A stretch of 64,000 nucleotides of DNA from Chloroflexota bacterium (GTDB lineage: Bacteria > Chloroflexota > Anaerolineae > Anaerolineales > Anaerolineaceae). Shown here one piece after another: positions 58,177-64,000 of this stretch (positions are counted from its first letter, which is position 1; every line of letters starts with the position of its first letter). The stretch spans positions 1 through 64,000 of the forward strand of contig JAKQJC010000041.1 of NCBI GenBank assembly GCA_029561345.1, in the 5' to 3' direction. The position numbers and the translations under genes are program-made. The notes under the pieces are model-generated. The model was not told the DNA's origin, made no database searches, and saw only the letters and a program-made list of their open reading frames with translations.

Positions 58177-59466
58177 ATGCTGCCGGCGATTCTTTCTGTC
58201 TTCATTTTTTTGGGTTGTCTCTGGTTGATTTTTTCAGACCGGCTTAATCGCACCATCGCTTCTTTGGCCGGCGCAGTATTAATGGTGGTGATCGGCCTGA
58301 TCTTTGGGTTTTATTCTCAGGAAGAAGCCTTTGCCCATATTGATCTCAACACCATTGGCCTGTTATTGGGCATGATGATTCTGGTTGCCCTGTTGGAACC
58401 CACCGGTTTCTTCCAATTTCTGGCAGTGTGGGTGGGCAAATTATCTGGTGGCAAACCGGTGCGCCTGTTGATTTTTCTGGGAACCATCACCACGGTTGTA
58501 TCTATGTTTCTGGATAATGTCACCACGGTGGTGTTGATTGCTCCGGTCACCATTATGATTTGTGAAATCTTAGGGTTGAGTTCACAGCCCTATCTTATGG
58601 CGGAAGCCCTTCTTTCAGATACGGGCGGGGTGGCTACTCTGGTGGGCGACCCGCCCAATGTGCTGATTGGCTCTGCGTCAGGTTTCTCTTTTATGGATTT
58701 TCTCACCCACAGTCTGCCCATTGTGCTGGTGGTCTGGCTGGTGGCGTTGGCAATGCTGCGCTATCTGTTCCGCACAGAGCTGGCCCAGGTGCCCACCAAC
58801 CTTGAGGCGCTCTCTGAACTGCAGCCCAAAGAGGTGTTGAAAGATGCCCCCACAGCAACAAAAATTCTCTGTGTGGTTGCAGGTGCTGTTCTGTTTTTCT
58901 TGTTGGAAGAAGTGTTGAATTTGCCGCCAGCCCTGGTGGCGATTGGCGCAGCTGCCATTGCCCTGGTCTGGATTCGCCCGCCTATTCAGGAAACACTCAA
59001 AAACATCCAATGGGATGTGCTGGTTTTTTTTGCCGCTCTTTTTGTGATGATTGGCGGCCTGCAGGCAACCGGCGTGTTACAAGAACTGGCCATGTTAATT
59101 TCTTATGCGCAGGGACTGCCGCCGGTGCTGCTTGGCCTGATGCTGCTGTGGGTTGTGGCGGGGCTTTCGGCTGTCGTGGATAATGTGCCCATCACCATTG
59201 CGCTGATTCCAGTGATCGAGAATCTGGGGGCGGCAGGCATTCCCACAGCGCCGCTCTGGTGGGCGCTGGTTTTTGGAGCCGGTTTTGGCGGTAACGGTAC
59301 CATCATTGGTTCAACGGCCAATGTGGTGGTGGCTTCTCTGTCTGAAAAAACCCGCGCACCCATCACTTCTGCCCTGTGGAACAGGCGCGGTCTGCCAGTG
59401 ATGCTGGGCACCTGTCTGGCTGCCAGTGTGTTATATCTGATCTTCTCTGGACTGCTTAACCAGTGA
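58177..59466 (+). CDS. ArsB/NhaD-type (SLC13-related) ion transporter
   Basis: A 429-residue membrane protein with about eleven helices. The ATG at 58177 follows AAAGGAATAA. Diagnostic segments are FVSMFLDNVTTVVLIAPVTI-like (here VVSMFLDNVTTVVLIAPVTI), TGGVATLVGDPPNVLIGSAS, VFFAALFVMIGGLQATGVLQ, SAVVDNVPITIALIPVIENL and GFGGNGTIIGSTANVV. The DNxTT and GDPPNxxIG repeats are the two ion-binding hairpins of the ArsB/NhaD/citrate (ion transporter) superfamily. Na+/H+ antiport or anion export is likely; arsenite is not implied by the context. It follows the CBS gene and overlaps the convergent DUF302 gene by 36 bp. Confidence 0.9.
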   Translation: MLPAILSVFIFLGCLWLIFSDRLNRTIASLAGAVLMVVIGLIFGFYSQEEAFAHIDLNTIGLLLGMMILVALLEPTGFFQFLAVWVGKLSGGKPVRLLIFLGTITTVVSMFLDNVTTVVLIAPVTIMICEILGLSSQPYLMAEALLSDTGGVATLVGDPPNVLIGSASGFSFMDFLTHSLPIVLVVWLVALAMLRYLFRTELAQVPTNLEALSELQPKEVLKDAPTATKILCVVAGAVLFFLLEEVLNLPPALVAIGAAAIALVWIRPPIQETLKNIQWDVLVFFAALFVMIGGLQATGVLQELAMLISYAQGLPPVLLGLMLLWVVAGLSAVVDNVPITIALIPVIENLGAAGIPTAPLWWALVFGAGFGGNGTIIGSTANVVVASLSEKTRAPITSALWNRRGLPVMLGTCLAASVLYLIFSGLLNQ

Positions 59467-59862
59467 TTGAGCCACCCGCTCAAGCCGGGAGCGCGCTTCA
59501 TCAGCGATCGGTTTTAAGTCTGGATGGTTCACAACGCTCATCATCATTAATGGATCCACCATGGCCACTTCCACCTTGCCGTTTTCAAGCTGACGCACGG
59601 TGACATTGCAAGGCAGCAGCAGCCCAACCTCAGGAGCAGCGCTGAGAGCTCTGTGGGCCAGCGGTGGGTTGCAGGCGCCTAAAATCCGGTATGGGGGATG
59701 ATCTACGCCAAGTTTCTTCTTGAGAGTTTCTTTCACATCAATTTCTGTCAGCACGCCAAAGCCCTCCACTTTGAGGGCTTCAATGGTGCTGGTTAATGCC
59801 AGTTCAAAGGGGATATTCAAATAAACATAAATGCCGGTGTGGGATTCATGGTTTTCAGTCAT
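59431..59862 (-). CDS. DUF302-domain protein
   Basis: A 143-residue protein of the DUF302/TT1751 family. It has the sheet-helix pattern: YVYLNIPFELALTSTIEALK, GFGVLTEIDVKETLKKKLGV, YRILGACNPPLAHRALSA, VGLLLPCNVTVRQLENGKV and EVAMVDPLMMMSVV. The cysteine in LGACNPP and LPCN is a hallmark, as is the MVDPxxM ending. The function is unknown; homologues occur in stress- and metal-related operons. GAAAGGATGACAGA precedes the ATG. The 3' end overlaps the transporter gene on the other strand. Confidence 0.9.
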   Translation of the reverse strand: MTENHESHTGIYVYLNIPFELALTSTIEALKVEGFGVLTEIDVKETLKKKLGVDHPPYRILGACNPPLAHRALSAAPEVGLLLPCNVTVRQLENGKVEVAMVDPLMMMSVVNHPDLKPIADEARSRLERVAQSLVKQSREDQI

Positions 59863-60099
59863 TCTGTCATCCTTTCATTTCGGTCAAAACGCGGTTTGAT
59901 ATCCAGGCATATTCCGTCTATTATATGATGAGCCAATTGTGAAAAGGTTACGCATTTTGGGGATTGAGCGGCGGACGGAGGCGCCGACATCGAAGGGCAT
60001 AGAGAAAACGGACATTTGGGTTTATAATCTGTACCGTTCGGCATAGGATCATCCAGGGAGTGGGGATGCAAACAAATTCCATTTTATGAAGGTTTCACC

Positions 60100-61335
60100 A
60101 TGTCTGAATCGCAATCTGCATCGTTGACAAAACTGAAAAGTGCGCCCAAAATGGGCCTGATTTTGCTGGCCTATGTGGCCTTTATTGCCCTGGGAATGCC
60201 TGACGGCTTGCTTGGAGTGGGCTGGCCTTCCATTCGTGCCGGTTTCTCCATTCCCCTCGACGCCCTGGGCGCGCTGATGGCAGTCGCATCTGCCGGTTAT
60301 CTGGTGTCCAGTTTTTCCAGCGGCATGTTGATTTCCCGCCTGGGGGTGGGTAAACTGCTGGTGTTCAGCTGCGCCCTGACGGCTGCCGGCCTGATTGGCT
60401 ACACCCTGGTGCCGGCCTGGTGGATGATGGTGCTGCTGGGAGTGGTGGCCGGCCTGGGCGCTGGCGCCATTGATGCCGGGTTGAATACGTATGTGGCGGC
60501 GCATTTTGGCGAAGGCCTGATGCAGTGGCTGCATGCCAGCTACGGCATTGGCGTGACCCTGGGCCCGGTGATCATGACTTTTGCGTTATCGCAGTTCAAT
60601 TCGTGGCATTTGGGCTACCGCACGGTGGGCTTCTTTCAGATTGCCCTGGCCGTCAGCTTTGCCCTGACTCTGCCGCTGTGGAGTCAAAAAGAGTCATCTG
60701 CCAGCTCGGAAGAACCCAAAAAGCTGACGGATTACCGCACGCCGATCAGCGAAACCCTGCGCCACCCGCGGGTGTGGTTGAGCGTGCTGCTGTTCTTTCT
60801 CTATGTGGGGGCCGAGGTTTCCCTGGGCGCATGGACTTACAGCCTGCTGGTGGAATCGCGCGGGGTGGATCCGGAAGTGGCCGGCCTTTGGGCTGGCGGC
60901 TATTGGGCTACCTTCACGGTGGGGCGGATTCTGGCCGGGCTTTATGCGCGGCAGACGGGAATGAACACCCTGGTGGTGAGCAGCCTGGCAGGTGCCTGCC
61001 TGGGCTCACTGCTGCTGTGGTGGAACCCGGCGCCGTGGAGCAACCTGCTGGCGGTGGCCGTCATTGGCTTTGCCATCGCGCCGATTTTCCCGGCCCTCAC
61101 CTCCGGCACCAGCTCGCGGGTGGGCGATCGCTTTGCCGCCAACACCATTGGCATGCAGATGGCTTTTGGCAGCCTGGGCGCCGCCTCGCTTCCTGGCCTG
61201 GTGGGGGTGCTGGCCAACCGGTTATCCCTGGAGGTGGTTCCAGTGTGCCTGACGGCCGCCTTTGTAGCCCTGCTGGTGATATACCTGCTGACAGCCCAAC
61301 CCGAAAAGCCGGAAGCACATCAGAAAGCTGCCTGA
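60100..61335 (+). CDS. MFS-family transporter
   Basis: A 411-residue membrane protein with twelve helices. It has the MFS patterns GLILLAYVAFIALGMPDGLLG, LGALMAVASAGYLVSSFSSG, MLISRLGVGKLLVFSCALTA, GLGAGAIDAGLNTYVAAHFG and, in the second half, GWATFTVGRILAGLYARQT-like (here GGYWATFTVGRILAGLYARQ). The GLGAGxxDxGLNTYVA and WSQKESS segments fit the FucP/YbfB-like or fosmidomycin-resistance-type group. The substrate is unknown. A TATAAT at 60023-60028 lies 72 bp upstream. The ATG follows GAAGGTTTCACC. Confidence 0.88.
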   Translation: MSESQSASLTKLKSAPKMGLILLAYVAFIALGMPDGLLGVGWPSIRAGFSIPLDALGALMAVASAGYLVSSFSSGMLISRLGVGKLLVFSCALTAAGLIGYTLVPAWWMMVLLGVVAGLGAGAIDAGLNTYVAAHFGEGLMQWLHASYGIGVTLGPVIMTFALSQFNSWHLGYRTVGFFQIALAVSFALTLPLWSQKESSASSEEPKKLTDYRTPISETLRHPRVWLSVLLFFLYVGAEVSLGAWTYSLLVESRGVDPEVAGLWAGGYWATFTVGRILAGLYARQTGMNTLVVSSLAGACLGSLLLWWNPAPWSNLLAVAVIGFAIAPIFPALTSGTSSRVGDRFAANTIGMQMAFGSLGAASLPGLVGVLANRLSLEVVPVCLTAAFVALLVIYLLTAQPEKPEAHQKAA

Positions 61336-61353
61336 ACGGATACAGGATGTGTG

Positions 61354-62007
61354 ATGCGAAGATTTAATGCCGCGCTGTTTGATATGGATGGGGTTCTGAT
61401 CGACTCCACCGGATATCACTACCAGGCCTGGAAAGCGGTGGCCGACAGCATGGGCTTTGACTTCACCGAGGAAGACAATGAGCGGCTCAAAGGTGTCAGC
61501 CGCCAGCGGTCACTTGAGATTGTCCTTGAGGTAGGCGGCCGGCAATTGAGTAAGACCGCAAAACAACGCCTGCTGGAAGACATGAATCAGGATTACCTCA
61601 GATATATTCAAAGCATGGATGAGGCGCATCTTTTGCCCGGAGTGAGAGCGTGCCTGCAAGCTTTGCGGGGCCGCGGGGTGAAGGTGGCGCTGGGTTCATC
61701 GAGCAAAAATGCGGGCGTGATTCTTGACAGCCTCCAGATCACAGCTTATTTCGATGCTGTGATTGATGCCAACAAAACCCGCCGCACCAAACCCGATCCG
61801 CAGGTGTTTTTGCTGGGCGCTGCAGCGCTGGGCATGGTGCCGGCGGAGTGCGTGGTTTTTGAGGATGCACAGGCGGGCATTCAAGCTGCCAAAGCCGCGG
61901 GCATGTTCGCCGTGGGCATTGGTAAGCCTGAGGTGCTTTCCCAGGCAGATATGGTGGTGGCTGGGCTGCACCAGTTTGATGTGGACACCCTGTTTTTCCC
62001 TTTGTGA
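61354..62007 (+). CDS. HAD-family phosphatase, beta-phosphoglucomutase-like
   Basis: A 217-residue HAD-IA enzyme. The ATG at 61354 follows ACAGGATGTGTG. Motif I is FDMDGVLIDSTGYHYQAW (D10, D12), motif II LGSSSKNAGVIL, motif III is the Lys in NKTRRTKPDPQVF and motif IV VVFEDAQAGIQAAKAAGM. The cap has GVSRQRSLEIVLEVGG, the substrate-recognition loop of beta-phosphoglucomutases (GxSRxxSLExIL). The enzyme converts beta-glucose-1-phosphate to glucose-6-phosphate in maltose and trehalose breakdown, although similar phosphatases act on other sugar phosphates. It lies 18 bp behind the MFS gene, so a sugar-uptake-plus-processing unit is plausible. Confidence 0.85.
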   Translation: MRRFNAALFDMDGVLIDSTGYHYQAWKAVADSMGFDFTEEDNERLKGVSRQRSLEIVLEVGGRQLSKTAKQRLLEDMNQDYLRYIQSMDEAHLLPGVRACLQALRGRGVKVALGSSSKNAGVILDSLQITAYFDAVIDANKTRRTKPDPQVFLLGAAALGMVPAECVVFEDAQAGIQAAKAAGMFAVGIGKPEVLSQADMVVAGLHQFDVDTLFFPL

Positions 62008-62066
62008 GCGCAGCTAAAAGTTGCCTTTAACCTGAAAAATGGGGATAATAAGGGTAGGTGATCCCC

Positions 62067-62666
62067 ATGATTACAACACTGATTTTTGACCTGTCAGAGG
62101 TACTCATTGCTGGCCTGGTGGGTATTGAGGATAATTTATCTTCCCGCCTGGGCATTCCACGCGAGGATATTTTGCCTGCCTTTGGCGGGCAACTGCTGCA
62201 TGACCTGTGCTGCGGCTGGTTGAGTGAAGATGCCTACCTGGCAGAGATTCTGGCCCGGCAGCGCTGGCATATCACCCTCCAGGAGCTTAAAGAAGTCATC
62301 CGGAATAATTTTCGCAAACCGGTTCCTGGAATGACGCCGGTTTTGCTTGCCTTATCTCAAAAATATCAACTGGTGCTGCTTTCTGATCATGCTCTGGAAT
62401 GGATTCAGGATATCCGCCAGATGCATCCATTTTTTGGGTTTTTCCAGTATCAATTTTTCTCTTTTCAACTTCAACAAACCAAGCGGGAAGCCTCCACTTT
62501 CACCAAACTGCTGGACATCATCCAAAAACCGCCGGAAGCCTGTCTTTTTATTGATGACAGCGCGCAAAATGTGTCTGCAGCGGAGAACTCAGGCATCAAG
62601 AGCATCCGCTTTAGCAACGCCAGCCAGCTTCTTCAGGAGTTGAGCATGGCTGGAATCAACCTGTGA
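62067..62666 (+). CDS. HAD-like hydrolase (YihX/HAD-IA type)
   Basis: A 199-residue protein with the HAD-IA arrangement. The ATG at 62067 follows AAGGGTAGGTGATCCCC. Motif I is LIFDLSEVLIAG: the first Asp (D8) is present, and the second aspartate position of DxD is Ser, as FDLGNV in YihX-type proteins and often in haloacid-dehalogenase-like members. Motif II is VLLSDHALEW and motif IV CLFIDDSAQNVSAAENSGI. A Lys for motif III is in QTKREASTF. Phosphatase or dehalogenase-like activity is possible, but the missing second Asp leaves it open. Confidence 0.8.
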   Translation: MITTLIFDLSEVLIAGLVGIEDNLSSRLGIPREDILPAFGGQLLHDLCCGWLSEDAYLAEILARQRWHITLQELKEVIRNNFRKPVPGMTPVLLALSQKYQLVLLSDHALEWIQDIRQMHPFFGFFQYQFFSFQLQQTKREASTFTKLLDIIQKPPEACLFIDDSAQNVSAAENSGIKSIRFSNASQLLQELSMAGINL

Positions 62667-62697
62667 TGGATAACCGGATCATTCAGGAGGATAAGGT

Positions 62698-63054
62698 ATG
62701 AATGCAATAAACCTGGCACAAAAACTGACCCTGTTTGAAGATTTTTGGAAACCGTTCATCGTTGCTGAAGTCAACGACGTGCAGCTCAAATTGGTGAAGC
62801 TGTACGGTGAATTTGTCTGGCATCATCACGAAAACGCGGATGAGCTTTTCATGGTGATCAAAGGACGGCTGCAGATCAAGTTCCGGGATGGGGATGTGTG
62901 GCTGAACGAAGGCGAGTGCCTGGTCATCCCCAGAGGGGTGGAACATTGCACAGCGGCTGAGGAAGAAACCCATGTGCTGTTGATGGAGCCAAAAAACACG
63001 CTCAACACCGGAAATGTGCAAAACGAGCGCACCGTAGAAGCTGAATGGATTTGA
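62698..63054 (+). CDS. Cupin-domain protein
   Basis: A 118-residue single-domain cupin. AGGAGGATAAGGT precedes the ATG. Cupin motif 1 is WHHHENADELFMVIKGRLQI (two His and a Glu as metal ligands), and motif 2 is LVIPRGVEHCTAAEEETHVL with the third His. The FVWHHHENADELFMVIKG pattern is common to small cupins related to mannose-6-phosphate isomerase-like proteins. Metal binding is likely; the reaction is unknown. Confidence 0.9.
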   Translation: MNAINLAQKLTLFEDFWKPFIVAEVNDVQLKLVKLYGEFVWHHHENADELFMVIKGRLQIKFRDGDVWLNEGECLVIPRGVEHCTAAEEETHVLLMEPKNTLNTGNVQNERTVEAEWI

Positions 63055-63210
63055 ACCGCCGGTAAAGGACAAATAATCAGCAGCAAGGAGCAACGCAGCA
63101 TTGAAGGCACCGTAAAGATATTGGCCGGGTGAACGGCAGAAAATGTCCGTTCATCTGGTTGAAAGATCCTCCGGCATATGAATCAGATTTAACGGGTAAA
63201 AGAGAGACGA

Positions 63211-63781
63211 TTGATCAACACCGCTGCTGATTTTCGAAATGCGGTTCTGGGGCTGGTTCAGCGTCACAGCCTGTCTGAGCGCAGCATGGGCGCCTATCTG
63301 CGCGTCCTATGGGCACAATCGCAATTTCGAAGCGCCGAACCGGTCACCTTTAATTTTGTTGTTTGACCTGCTTGACGCTGCTTACACAGCTGAACCGTGT
63401 CAATTTGATCCGGCCTGGTTGAGCATGAAGCCACTCGGCTGGATGTGGAACAGCGATTCGAATACTTACATTGTAAAAAGTTTTGATGCATCTGCCCGAA
63501 CCTGGGTCATCACAGAAGGCGATGTGGCGCCATTCCGAATTCTGAAGTGTACCCTTCTGGCGCAAGTAGCAGAGCGCCATCAACTGGAAGAGGCACCGCA
63601 GAGCCTGACAGCGAAACAGCGCGACTTTATCGAAAACAAATGGTCAAACCCCATTCCTTTTGCATTTCTACAAACCGCCGTGCTGACGTTCTATGGAGAT
63701 ACCCAACCCACAGACCCGCCGGATCCCATTGATTGGACAACCCTGGCGCTGATTTTATCCATTAGGCAGACCTATGATTGA
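63211..63781 (+). pseudogene. Hypothetical protein with an apparent frameshift
   Basis: A start at TTG 63211 (frame A) reads LINTAADFRNAVLGLVQRHS, LSERSMGAYLRVLWAQSQFR, SAEPVTFNFVV and stops at 63364. Frame B from the same region reads LILLFDLLDAAYTAEPCQFD on to 63781. Joining near 63345-63360 (TTTAATTTTG) with one missing or extra base gives a smooth protein of about 190 residues. It has no recognised domain. It is either a real frameshift or a sequencing error in a T-rich run. It overlaps the next gene by 8 bp, as in an operon. Confidence 0.6.
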
Positions 63782-64000
63782 TGATGTGCAAAAGCTGGCA
63801 GCCATTGACCTGTGTTCGGCGCCCCCTTCCGGTGAGACCTTGCTCAGGCTGATCACCTGGCTGGATTTATACAGTCAGGGAGGAGCGGTGGATTCACTGC
63901 CGCGGCTGATGCTGGCGCGGGCGGTGGCGGCTGAAGGCCTTACCCTGCCGGAGGGGCTGACCCAGGAAAACATCCGGCGCACCATCCACGCAGCCGTGCG
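63774..64000 (+). CDS. Hypothetical protein, N-terminal part (runs off the window)
   Basis: From the ATG at 63774, 75 codons are open to the end of the window: MIDDVQKLAAIDLCSAPPSG, a helical stretch ETLLRLITWLDLYSQ, LPRLMLARAVAAEGLTLPEG. It is helical and unrecognised; the C-terminus is not in the window. It overlaps the frameshifted upstream gene by 8 bp, so the two are coupled. Confidence 0.65.
   Translation, partial: MIDDVQKLAAIDLCSAPPSGETLLRLITWLDLYSQGGAVDSLPRLMLARAVAAEGLTLPEGLTQENIRRTIHAAV

Overview
The window looks like chromosome from a Gram-positive-like or monoderm bacterium of the phylum Chloroflexota, most likely class Anaerolineae. This is inferred from gene content and style, not from a marker gene: there is no rRNA, tRNA or ribosomal protein here. 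Pointers are the moderately high G+C, many zinc-ribbon and DUF4870/DUF4388 proteins, Ser/Thr kinases with proline-rich linkers, MglA/roadblock clusters, a lipoprotein serpin, and secreted repeat proteins ending in hydrophobic tails such as LPFVTK. TGA is used as an ordinary stop codon. No CRISPR array was seen.

Layout. 0-12 kb: edge of a transposase, an iron alcohol dehydrogenase behind a LacI-type operator, two membrane proteins, a frameshifted secreted protein, an overlapping operon of two RlaP-like nucleotidyltransferases plus a conserved hypothetical, an RNase H-like protein, MsrP, two paralogous zinc-ribbon membrane proteins and an EamA transporter. 12-15.3 kb: a HEAT-repeat protein 3 bp upstream of a 757-residue protein with two complete radical SAM/SPASM modules, the best candidate for an undescribed peptide- or protein-modifying system. 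15.3-19.1 kb (minus): polyphosphate-polymerase-like VTC protein, DUF4956 membrane protein, response regulator, histidine kinase. 19.5-20.9 kb: M23 peptidase and ArsR-like regulator behind a strong promoter with palindromic operators. 21-30 kb (minus): two-component system, two ABC export systems, an ATC-hydrolase-like Tat protein and a serpin.

30-38 kb: hydrolase lipoprotein, XRE regulator with a near-perfect operator, EamA transporter, a large NHL-type beta-propeller lipoprotein, and gene remnants (ankyrin, GNAT). 38-46.7 kb resembles a plasmid-like replication/partition module set in the chromosome: ParA, a tandem ribbon-helix-helix protein, dispersed TTACGCGACGCTTACG-type repeats, an AAA ATPase, a second RHH-like protein behind three TGACGTCA palindromes, and a protein with duplicated winged-helix-like repeats. 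Two terpene-related genes (one interrupted by TGA) sit among them.

46.7-50.2 kb (minus): an MglA-type GTPase with several roadblock proteins behind one good promoter. 50.3-52 kb: decayed DNA with a glycosyltransferase remnant and two copies of a hairpin repeat around a uracil-DNA-glycosylase-like gene. 52-64 kb: TetR regulator with a perfect operator, DUF362 ferredoxin, NIF3-like protein, a Ser/Thr kinase fused to an extracellular solute-binding domain, an old-yellow-enzyme-like oxidoreductase, CBS protein, ArsB/NhaD-type transporter, DUF302, MFS transporter, two HAD hydrolases, a cupin, a frameshifted hypothetical and a gene running off the end.
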